From CAYFHQ01 sp964342805 (lineage in GTDB: Bacteria > Bacillota > Clostridia > Peptostreptococcales > Acidaminobacteraceae), in assembly GCA_964342805.1 (NCBI GenBank), contig CAYFHQ010000041.1:1-29362 (forward strand): 29,362 bases of DNA, written 5' to 3'. The notes beneath the pieces were generated by a model that was not told where the DNA came from, searched no databases, and saw only the letters and a program-made list of their open reading frames with translations. Of the stretch, positions 15,280 through 21,694 are shown one piece after another. A program made the translations under genes and the position numbers. Numbering within the stretch: the first letter of the stretch is position 1; each line of letters begins with the position of its first letter.

Positions 15280-16658
15280 AGCGGGAATATCTCGTCCTCG
15301 ACAAGGTAGAAGGCCCCCTCATTCTCCTGTCGGGCACCACAGACGTGGCCTACGGGGAAATTGTCCAAATAAAAGTACAAGGGGAAAAGATGCGCACTGG
15401 CAAGGTCATCCGGGTAGACGGGGACCAAATCGTTGCCCAAGTCTTCGAGGGGACAACGGGCCTATCCACGGTCAATGCGTCAGTTTCCTTCACGGGGAAA
15501 CCCTTTGAACTGCGCCTGAGTGACGAGATTTTGGGACGTATGTTCAGTGGGATCGGCAAGCCCATAGACGACGGTGGAGCCATTTTTTCCGGCAAGAAAT
15601 ACAATATCAATGGTCGCCCCATCAATCCAGTGGCCCGCCAATACCCCCGGAATTATATCCAGACGGGTATCTCCACCATCGACACCCTAACCACCCTTAT
15701 CCGGGGGCAAAAGCTGCCCATTTTTTCAGGGAATGGCCTGCCCCACAATGAGCTGGCCGCCCAAATCGTCCGCCAAGCCAAGATCAGCGAGGAAGCGGGA
15801 GAAAAGTTTGCCGTTGTCTTTGCTGCCATTGGGGTCAAACATGACGACGCAGCCTTTTTTAAACGGAGTTTTGAATACAGTGGCACCCTGGACAATGTAG
15901 TTATGTTTATTAATTTGGCCGACGACCCCATAGTTGAGCGGGTGTCCACACCTCGGTGTGCCCTGACAGCTGCAGAGTACCTGGCCTTTGAAAGTGGCTA
16001 CCACGTCTTGGTGGTCATGACGGATATTACGTCCTATTGTGAAGCCATGCGAGAAATTTCTTCCGCCAGGGAGGAAGTTCCCAGCAGGAAGGGCTACCCA
16101 GGTTACCTGTATTCAGACCTGGCCTCCTTGTATGAACGAGCGGGCATGATCAAGGGCCTTCCGGGGTCCATTACCTTCCTGCCCATATTGACCATGCCCA
16201 ATGACGACATTACCCACCCGGTACCGGACTTGACCGGTTACATTACGGAGGGGCAGGTTGTGCTCAGCCGTGACCTCAACAGTGACGGGGTATACCCACC
16301 AGTCAATGTGCTTCCTTCTTTGTCCCGGCTCATGAAGGATGGTATTGGTGAGGGGTATACGGTAAAGGAACACCCCGACGTGGCCAACCAGCTCTTTTCT
16401 TCTTACTCGAAGGTCCAGGAAATCCGTGGCTTGGCCCAGATCATTGGTGAAGCGGACCTGTCAGAGGTCGACCGTCTCTATATGGAGTTTGGCCGCCAGT
16501 TTGAGTCCAGGTTCGTCAACCAGGGTCAAAGTGAGAACAGGGACATCCACTTGAGTTTGGACCTGTCGTGGGACCTCTTGTCCATCCTGCCCAAGAACGA
16601 ATTGGACCGGTTGGACGACCACCTGATCGACCAGTTTTACAGGGGTGATGGCCAATGA
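15276..16658 (+). CDS. ntpB: V-type ATPase regulatory subunit B
   Basis: This 460-residue subunit alternates with A in the catalytic head and binds nucleotide without a normal P-loop. The region matching Walker A reads FSGNGLPHNELAAQI (about residues 150-164), the degenerate form typical of subunit B. The adjacent DTLTTLIRGQKLPIFSG and the later TDITSYCEAMREISSAREEVPSRKGYPGYLYSDL (about 248-281) are strong family signatures. The gene overlaps ntpA and ntpD by four bases on each side (ATGA), a classic coupled arrangement that helps fix the A:B:D ratio. Confidence 0.97.
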   Translation: MKREYLVLDKVEGPLILLSGTTDVAYGEIVQIKVQGEKMRTGKVIRVDGDQIVAQVFEGTTGLSTVNASVSFTGKPFELRLSDEILGRMFSGIGKPIDDGGAIFSGKKYNINGRPINPVARQYPRNYIQTGISTIDTLTTLIRGQKLPIFSGNGLPHNELAAQIVRQAKISEEAGEKFAVVFAAIGVKHDDAAFFKRSFEYSGTLDNVVMFINLADDPIVERVSTPRCALTAAEYLAFESGYHVLVVMTDITSYCEAMREISSAREEVPSRKGYPGYLYSDLASLYERAGMIKGLPGSITFLPILTMPNDDITHPVPDLTGYITEGQVVLSRDLNSDGVYPPVNVLPSLSRLMKDGIGEGYTVKEHPDVANQLFSSYSKVQEIRGLAQIIGEADLSEVDRLYMEFGRQFESRFVNQGQSENRDIHLSLDLSWDLLSILPKNELDRLDDHLIDQFYRGDGQ

Positions 16659-17269
16659 TGCAAAACATGGCGCCCACCAAGGCCAACCTGCTCAAGGCCA
16701 AGGGCCTCCTGTCCTTTTCCAACAAGGGTTTTGACCTGCTGGATAAAAAACGAAATGTCCTCATTAGAGAGATGATGGGCATGATCGCCAAGACCGACGC
16801 CCTTCAGACGGAGATCCAGGAAACCTATCAACAGGCCTACGAGGGCCTGCGGTTTGCCAATATCACCCTGGGAGTCAGCACTGTAGAGGAAATTGCCATT
16901 TCCATACCTAAAAACGAGGACTACCAAGTCCTCCTCAGGTCGGTCATGGGGGTTGAAATCCCAGAAGTACGCTACACCGAGGAGAACCTTGAAGTCTCTT
17001 ACGGCTTTTTTCGAACCAATGCCGCCCTGGACACCGCCGTGGAAAATTTCCGCCGGGTCCGCTTTCTAACCTACCAACTGGCTGAACTGGAAACCACCAT
17101 CTACAAGCTAGCCATGGAGATCAGAAAGACCCAAAAGCGGGCCAACGCCCTGGAAAAAATCCAGATCCCCAAGTACAAGGCCATGGTCAAAAAGATCCAA
17201 GAGACCCTGGAGGAAAAAGAGCGGGAGGACTTTTTCCGCCTCAAGAAGGTCAAGAAGCTATCGGACTAG
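16655..17269 (+). CDS. ntpD: V-type ATPase subunit D, central shaft
   Basis: This 204-residue protein is the central rotor shaft. It consists of two long helices forming an antiparallel coiled coil (residues about 5-75 and about 120-195), with the signature start PTKANLLKAKGLLSFSNKGFDLLDKKRNVLI and the C-terminal KRANALEKIQIPKYKAMVKKI. Tandem ATG codons at 16655 and 16658 both fit; the first gives the four-base overlap with ntpB. It is the last gene of the operon; a strong terminator follows within 35 bases. No extra genes such as a second H or J subunit follow. Confidence 0.95.
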   Translation: MMQNMAPTKANLLKAKGLLSFSNKGFDLLDKKRNVLIREMMGMIAKTDALQTEIQETYQQAYEGLRFANITLGVSTVEEIAISIPKNEDYQVLLRSVMGVEIPEVRYTEENLEVSYGFFRTNAALDTAVENFRRVRFLTYQLAELETTIYKLAMEIRKTQKRANALEKIQIPKYKAMVKKIQETLEEKEREDFFRLKKVKKLSD

Positions 17270-17300
17270 GAAGAACTGGTATTCGTAATCATGATATTGA

Positions 17301-17333
17301 ACCACAGGACCTTACTTGTTCTGTGGTTTTTTG
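17301..17333 (+). terminator. Rho-independent terminator of the V-ATPase operon
   Basis: The arms ACCACAGGAC (17301-17310) and GTTCTGTGGT (17318-17327) pair over ten positions with one G-T wobble, around the loop CTTACTT. Six Ts follow. It lies 32 bases after the ntpD stop. Confidence 0.93.
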
Positions 17334-17361
17334 TTTGGCTGACTTTATTCCTTTGGAGGCC

Positions 17362-17559
17362 GGGCGTCATTTTTCCAAGCCCTTGCTAGGCTGCAGGTGA
17401 TGAGAAACCTACTGTTCGATGTTGAAAGCCTCCTACTCCGTCCAAACTCACTGCGCTTACGCTCCGTTCAAACATGGACTCCGCTATACGGAGCCTTCCA
17501 ACCTCTCACAGGGTTTCTCGTCACCTTCCGCAATACTGCGGTTTGGAAAAATGACGCCC
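17362..17559 (+). repeat. Structured 198-bp element, copy A
   Basis: The element is one long imperfect hairpin. The outer stem is a perfect 17 bp (17362-17378 with 17543-17559). A side hairpin follows (AGCC 17378-17381 with GGCT 17389-17392). The second stem has 14 pairs with one G-T (17396-17409 with 17512-17525), the third 11 of 13 (17421-17433 with 17490-17502), then a short GTCCA/TGGAC stem (17440-17444 with 17475-17479). A second side hairpin, CCGCA-ATAC-TGCGG, lies on the 3' arm (17528-17541). It may be a structured RNA or a mobile palindromic unit; I do not recognise a known family. The only open frame here (from 17397) has no ribosome binding site. Copy B is inverted 142 bases downstream. 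Confidence 0.85.
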
Positions 17560-17645
17560 TGCTTAGAATGAAGCATGCAAATAGAAAACACATAACCTAG
17601 ATCAGCAAAGAAGGGTTATCAACACAAAAGCATACCGATTAACAC

Positions 17646-17675
17646 AGTCCTGCGAGGAAGGCTGCAGGGCTTTTT
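17646..17675 (+). terminator. Terminator-like hairpin in the spacer between the two structured elements
   Basis: AGTCCTGC (17646-17653) pairs with GCAGGGCT (17664-17671), seven Watson-Crick pairs and one G-T, with a ten-base loop. Five Ts follow (17671-17675). No gene upstream needs it, since the V-ATPase operon already ends at 17333. It would fit the end of a separate transcript that includes copy A, or it may be a conserved flank of copy B. Confidence 0.5.
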
Positions 17676-17701
17676 CGCAAGGAGGGAGACTGGTGTGTAG
17701 A

Positions 17702-17899
17702 GGGGAGGATGCCCCTGTCCTCAACCGCAGCATTGCGAAAGACGACGAAGCTCCCTGTGAGACTGGCGGGTTTTCCGTAAGCGGAGCCTGATGTCTGAGC
17801 GAAAGCGAGTTCCAGGCGGAGTAGGAAACCCCGCCTGGCGAACAGCAGGAGCTTCATCGTCTGTAGCCTAGCAAGGACGGGGATAGGGGTATCCGCCCC
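17702..17899 (-). repeat. Structured 198-bp element, copy B (inverted relative to copy A)
   Basis: This has the same length and fold as copy A, in the opposite orientation. The outer stem pairs 17702-17720 with 17881-17899 (16 Watson-Crick, two G-T, one mismatch). The second stem pairs 17741-17754 with 17848-17861 (13 of 14). The third pairs 17765-17776 with 17824-17835 (11 of 12). A short GCCTG/CAGGC stem pairs 17786-17790 with 17813-17817. Blocks identical to copy A in reverse complement are the 12-mer at 17865-17876, TCTCACAGGG (17753-17762) and TCCTACTCCG (17817-17826). Most stem sequences differ from copy A while pairing is kept. The minus-strand open frame across it (17639-17944) looks like a by-product. 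Confidence 0.85.
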
Positions 17900-17971
17900 C
17901 CTTCCAAGCACACAAGTCACCCCAACTCGTGAAACTTTCATCAATTTCCAAGCCGATTTGGTCTTCCTGGG

Positions 17972-18000
17972 TTACTTTTTAAATCGTTTCATACTATAAT
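17972..18000 (+). promoter_or_regulatory. Sigma-A type promoter of kal-kce
   Basis: A perfect TATAAT at 17995-18000 is preceded 17 bases upstream by TTACTT (17972-17977), a partial -35 match. Transcription would start near 18007, giving a leader of about 62 bases. Confidence 0.72.
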
Positions 18001-18008
18001 GGAATCGA

Positions 18009-18062
18009 GCTCGCAGGGGTCGCGAGCAGGGTCGGTCGGGTCGATAAAAACCATTTTGGAGG
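18009..18062 (+). promoter_or_regulatory. Leader hairpin and ribosome binding site of kal
   Basis: A perfect six-base stem (GCTCGC 18009-18014 with GCGAGC 18022-18027, seven-base loop) sits at the expected 5' end of the transcript. A GTCGGTCGGGTCGAT stretch (18031-18044) follows, then GGAGG at 18058-18062, six bases before the ATG. A 5' hairpin of this sort could stabilise the mRNA; no known riboswitch fold is recognised. Confidence 0.45.
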
Positions 18063-18068
18063 TTCGAC

Positions 18069-18452
18069 ATGGAAAAGGCAATGATTCGTATGCGTATGAG
18101 CATGCACGATGCACATTACGGTGGTAACCTAGTAGACGGAGCAAAAATGCTCAACCTATTCGGTGACGTGGCTACAGAACTTTTGATCCGCAACGACGGT
18201 GACGAAGGTCTATTTGCTGGTTACGAAAGCGTTGAGTTCATGGCACCAGTTTACGCCGGTGACTACATCGAAGCAGTGGGTGAGATTACAAAGGTCGGTA
18301 ACTCTTCCCGTAAGATGACGTTTGAAGCCCGTAAGGTGATCATTCCAAGAACAGATATTAATGATTCAGCATGTGACGTACTGGAAGAACCAATTGTGGT
18401 TTGCCGTGCTGTAGGTACTTGCGTAGTGCCTAAGGACAAGCAAAGAAAGTAG
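18069..18452 (+). CDS. kal: 3-aminobutyryl-CoA ammonia lyase (Kal)
   Basis: This 127-residue hotdog-fold enzyme removes ammonia from L-3-aminobutyryl-CoA to give crotonyl-CoA, a late step of lysine fermentation to acetate and butyrate. The whole protein agrees with the Kal family: RMRMSMHDAHYGGNLVDGAKML near the start, DVATELLIRNDGDEGLFAGY (about residues 33-52), the core PVYAGDYIEAVGEI (about 59-72) and the C-terminal GTCVVPKDKQRK. Length is typical. The ATG at 18069 follows GGAGG (18058-18062). kce follows after six bases in the same transcript. The codon choice (frequent CGT, GGT, GTA) suggests high expression. The rest of the lysine set (kamA, kamDE, kdd, ato) is not in this window. Confidence 0.93.
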   Translation: MEKAMIRMRMSMHDAHYGGNLVDGAKMLNLFGDVATELLIRNDGDEGLFAGYESVEFMAPVYAGDYIEAVGEITKVGNSSRKMTFEARKVIIPRTDINDSACDVLEEPIVVCRAVGTCVVPKDKQRK

Positions 18453-18458
18453 GGGCAC

Positions 18459-19271
18459 ATGGAAAAACTAATCATTACCGCAGCCCTAACGGGTGCAGAA
18501 GTAACGAGAGAACAACAACCCTTCCTGCCAATTTCTCCAGACGAAATTGCAGAAGAGGCATACAAGTGCTGGCAAGCAGGTGCGTCCATCGTACACGTCC
18601 ATGCCCGTGAGGCAGACGGTTCGCCAACACAGTCATATGACGTGTATAAAGAAATCAAAGAAAAAATCGCTGAAAAATGTGACGTGATCTTCCAGCCTTC
18701 AACAGGTGGTGCTGTTTACCACTCTCCAGAAGAACGTCTACAGCCCGTAGAACTGTCTCCAGAAATGGCGACCCTGTCCATGGGTACATGCAACTTTGGT
18801 CCAGACGTATTTATGAATACGGAAGAGTACATTGAAAAGTTTGCTAAGCGTATGCAAGAACTGGGTGTAAAACCTGAACTGGAGATCTTCGAGCGTGGTA
18901 TGATCGACAATGCCCTACGTGTTCAAAAGAAGGGTCTTCTTGACGGCAACCTACACTTCGATTTTGTTCTGGGTGTACCAGGCGCTTGTCCAGGCACACC
19001 TGAAGACCTGATCTTCATGGTCAACAAGCTACCGGCAGGTGCAACTTGGACGGCTGCAGGCATTGGTCGTTCTCAGCCAGCAGTTACAACGACTGCAATC
19101 CTTATGGGTGGCCACGTTCGGGTTGGTTTTGAAGACAATGTCTACCTCAAGCGGGGCGTAAAGGCAGAGACCAATGCAGACTTTGTTGCCCGCGTGGTTC
19201 GTATTGCCAATGAACTGAATCGTGAAGTAGCAACGCCTGAAGAAGCACGAGCCATTCTGGGTCTTAAGTAA
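18459..19271 (+). CDS. kce: 3-keto-5-aminohexanoate cleavage enzyme (Kce)
   Basis: This 270-residue TIM-barrel enzyme of the BKACE family cleaves 3-keto-5-aminohexanoate with acetyl-CoA to form L-3-aminobutyryl-CoA and acetoacetate, which supplies the substrate of Kal next door. The zinc-binding residues are visible as H46 and H48 (in HVHAR) and E225 (in RVGFED), with D226 and R221 in the expected catalytic places. The start (IITAALTGAEVTREQQPFLP) and STGGAVYH (81-88) are typical of true Kce. The ATG at 18459 is six bases after the kal stop with AGGGG upstream. Since BKACE members vary in substrate, the adjacent kal is the main support for lysine as the source. Confidence 0.93.
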   Translation: MEKLIITAALTGAEVTREQQPFLPISPDEIAEEAYKCWQAGASIVHVHAREADGSPTQSYDVYKEIKEKIAEKCDVIFQPSTGGAVYHSPEERLQPVELSPEMATLSMGTCNFGPDVFMNTEEYIEKFAKRMQELGVKPELEIFERGMIDNALRVQKKGLLDGNLHFDFVLGVPGACPGTPEDLIFMVNKLPAGATWTAAGIGRSQPAVTTTAILMGGHVRVGFEDNVYLKRGVKAETNADFVARVVRIANELNREVATPEEARAILGLK

Positions 19272-19367
19272 GAAGGTAGACCCTATGGTGGCGTGGCTTA
19301 ACCACCCATAATCCCCTGGCTGATAGGCGCTAGCCACTTGGTCAGCAAGGGCTAAGCAAACAAAACA

Positions 19368-19423
19368 AAAATCCCCAAGCATGTCCGTAAAAGGACACTT
19401 GCTTGGGGATTTATTTATGCGTA
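19368..19423. terminator. Terminator after kce
   Basis: The arms AAATCCCCAAGC (about 19369-19380) and GCTTGGGGATTT (about 19401-19412) pair perfectly, and an inner TGTCC/GGACA extends the stem around GTAAAA. A T-rich end follows on the plus strand and an A-rich run precedes it, so it can also stop the convergent gene that ends at 19471. Confidence 0.88.
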
Positions 19424-19470
19424 TTTTCGACCAAAACCAACCAGTTATACCTATGGCGCATGGTTTCTTG

Positions 19471-21561
19471 CTAATAAGGCAAGAGGGCTAGGGTTTCAAA
19501 CTTGCCGTCCTGTTCTGACTTGGCTATGTTGAAATAGGATTGTCCACCATTCTGCTTGTCCAACATATCGTCCTGGTAGATCAGGCCCCAGTGGACGTCG
19601 GAGGCTACCCAGTCACCATTGAGGTAGACTTCATTCCAGAAGTGGGTCAAGTCACCCTTTTGGCCTGAAACCACCCGGGAAGGAATCCCAATGGCCCGCA
19701 AGTAGGCCGTGTATAGCTGGGCCAGTTCTTCCGGTGTACCGATTTGGTCATCAAAGACTTTTTCATTGGACCGGTAGGGTCCGGTTCCCTCAGAGTCAAT
19801 CCGCATGTTGGCCAGCATCCAGTCATAGAGGGACCGGGCCTTGCGATAGTCTCCGTCGTCTTTATAGGTGATCAAGAGGGCCACACTGGAGATCTGCTCG
19901 TCACCGCTTCGGATCTGGTCCGTAGGGATCAGGAAACGGGTGACGTCACTATCTATGTTGACCAGGCTGAATTTCATGAGGTTCTTGAGAAACAAATGAT
20001 AGGTTGCTTCCTTCTGACCTGGTAGTGCATGGTCAGATTCTACACTTTCTCCCTTGGGTGTTTCTGCTGGCCTTTCAGCACCAGTTTTTTCATTTACACC
20101 TGGGTCCTTGGGTTCCTCTGTTTCAAAGGACTCAGGTGAAGTGGGACTGGTGGTGTCACCAGTCGGTGGGTCTTCGAGAGGCTGGTTTGCTTCAGTTTCC
20201 TTGTCCTCGGACGGTAGTGGGATGTCTTTCGTGCCCGTGTCTTCCTCGTCTGTAGGTGGCTTGTCCTGACTGTCAGGACTTGCCGGCTCCTCAGAATTGG
20301 GCTGTACGGGTGTCGACACCTGGGTCTCGTCGTCATTGTCCTTGTTTTCCAGGGGCCCCTTGTCAGCGGCCGCATCGGTAAAAGGAACACCATAAACATA
20401 GACATTGTGTTTACCTAGGCCAAAGGGGGTATGAATTTTACCATCGAAGTCTCCCTCGATTACTGGTATACTATAATGGACAATCTCCCCCTCGTGGGTA
20501 ATCTCAATTTTCAATGCGGCCAGGCCGCTGTCTTGTTTAACAGATCCGCTGAAAGGAATCTCACTGTTCGTAACTACAATGTTGGAATACAATTCTTGAT
20601 TGATGGTCATTCCCAAATCGTAAAAGTCTTTAAACTCAATATAGTGCTCTTCGTCCGAGTCTACCATGGCATTTCGAATACGGAATGTTGTTGTGATGTT
20701 TCGGAATATTTTTGTTAGCTCGTCTTCGGGCATGCTGTCGTCGTAGGTGGCAGTGATAAAAAATCCTTGGCCACTTTCCACAAATAGTGACAGGGCTTGT
20801 TTAATGGTACCTGACGCTGTTGATCGGTTGAGGAAGAGCATTTGAGCAGAACGGTTGTCTGTGAGGCTCAAGGTTTCTTCTCCAGTGAAGACGATCTTGT
20901 CTCCGTGGGCATCCATGAGCATTTTGCGGTTATAGGCTGCAAAATCTTGAAGGTCTGTATAAGATTCTTCGATTTTTCCTATGCGAATGCCATAGGATTC
21001 CTCTTCATTTTGAACACCAAAGCTATTCAGGGTGTCTGTCTTGTTCCAGTCGTAAGGAATGGCGATCACAACCCCCAGGTCCTCAAGGATTTGGGTCTTG
21101 TAGATTTCTCGACCAAAGGTTTTTAGGCCTGCAATATCAGAAGAGGCAGACAGGGATAGGGTTTTGGTCCCTTCGTTCCAATTGGTCATGAGGTCAAAGG
21201 TTTCTGCTATGACCTCCACGGGAATCAGTGTTCGAGACTCCCGAATGGTGGGTGCCGCCAGCATGGTAAACTTTTTGCCATTTTTGAAGGCGACCTTGTC
21301 TCCAATTTTCAGTTTTAAGTGCATGTTGTCCCGGTAGGCCACTACGGTTTGGTCTTCTCCGATCCAAAGGACCTCAGCACTCATGGCTTCAAAAAGCTCA
21401 CGCATAGGCACCATGAGGACACCGTCGTTGACCATGGGGGATGTTTGAAACTCCACCGGCTGATCATTGATGATCACGCTAATGTGTTCGTCGGAAAATC
21501 CGATGGGCGCCACCACGAAAAATATGCAAATCAGTGAGATACATACAGCACGTAATTTCAT
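19471..21561 (-). CDS. Secreted protein with copper-amine-oxidase-type N-terminal domain and a cysteine-less transglutaminase-like domain
   Basis: This 696-residue protein begins with a signal peptide (hydrophobic residues 5-21, likely cut near FS-DE). A domain of the copper amine oxidase N-terminal type follows (about residues 28-135; ISVIINDQPVEF, LMVPMRELFEAMSAEV, RTLIPVEVIAETFD), common in secreted clostridial proteins. A middle region of beta-rich character (about 140-400) leads to a disordered linker rich in Pro, Asp, Glu, Thr and Ser (about 410-520). The C-terminal part (about 580-696) resembles the transglutaminase core, with H640 (HFWNEVYLNG) and D655 (WVASDVHW) in place. The nucleophile position reads GTPEELAQLY instead of GxCxxxA, so Pro replaces Cys, and no cysteine occurs after residue 12. 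It is probably a structural or binding protein at the cell surface. A good AAGGAGGG precedes the ATG. Confidence 0.85.
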   Translation of the reverse strand: MKLRAVCISLICIFFVVAPIGFSDEHISVIINDQPVEFQTSPMVNDGVLMVPMRELFEAMSAEVLWIGEDQTVVAYRDNMHLKLKIGDKVAFKNGKKFTMLAAPTIRESRTLIPVEVIAETFDLMTNWNEGTKTLSLSASSDIAGLKTFGREIYKTQILEDLGVVIAIPYDWNKTDTLNSFGVQNEEESYGIRIGKIEESYTDLQDFAAYNRKMLMDAHGDKIVFTGEETLSLTDNRSAQMLFLNRSTASGTIKQALSLFVESGQGFFITATYDDSMPEDELTKIFRNITTTFRIRNAMVDSDEEHYIEFKDFYDLGMTINQELYSNIVVTNSEIPFSGSVKQDSGLAALKIEITHEGEIVHYSIPVIEGDFDGKIHTPFGLGKHNVYVYGVPFTDAAADKGPLENKDNDDETQVSTPVQPNSEEPASPDSQDKPPTDEEDTGTKDIPLPSEDKETEANQPLEDPPTGDTTSPTSPESFETEEPKDPGVNEKTGAERPAETPKGESVESDHALPGQKEATYHLFLKNLMKFSLVNIDSDVTRFLIPTDQIRSGDEQISSVALLITYKDDGDYRKARSLYDWMLANMRIDSEGTGPYRSNEKVFDDQIGTPEELAQLYTAYLRAIGIPSRVVSGQKGDLTHFWNEVYLNGDWVASDVHWGLIYQDDMLDKQNGGQSYFNIAKSEQDGKFETLALLPY

Positions 21562-21664
21562 AGGAATCCCTCCTTAGGGAAATTGATTCAGTTCAATCAT
21601 ACCACTCTGGCAGGGCTTTCTATTCATGACAGGGCCATGTGTAGCGCAGATGTAATAAATTCAG

Positions 21665-21670
21665 TATAAT
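21665..21670 (+). promoter_or_regulatory. Possible -10 element of the rho promoter
   Basis: A perfect TATAAT lies 25 bases ahead of the rho ATG. No clear -35 hexamer is seen at the right distance. If it is used, the leader would be under 20 bases, followed by GTAGGAGG at the ribosome binding site. Confidence 0.35.
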
Positions 21671-21694
21671 GGTAGCAATTGTGTAGGAGGATAT

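Noticed and set aside
17397..17600. Open frame of 67 codons across copy A of the structured element
   Set aside because: It has no ribosome binding site and spans the stems of the hairpin. Its likeness to the frame in copy B follows from DNA similarity.
17639..17944. Minus-strand open frame of 101 codons across copy B
   Set aside because: It covers the whole structured element, has no convincing start signal, and its composition follows from the palindromic DNA. Peptides of this sort may be annotated as small hypothetical proteins in databases, but I see no support for translation.
17340..18060. CRISPR array, tRNA or insertion-sequence transposase in the gene-free region
   Set aside because: There are no regularly spaced direct repeats, no cloverleaf with a T-loop signature, and no transposase motif. 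The only repeats are the two inverted structured elements.
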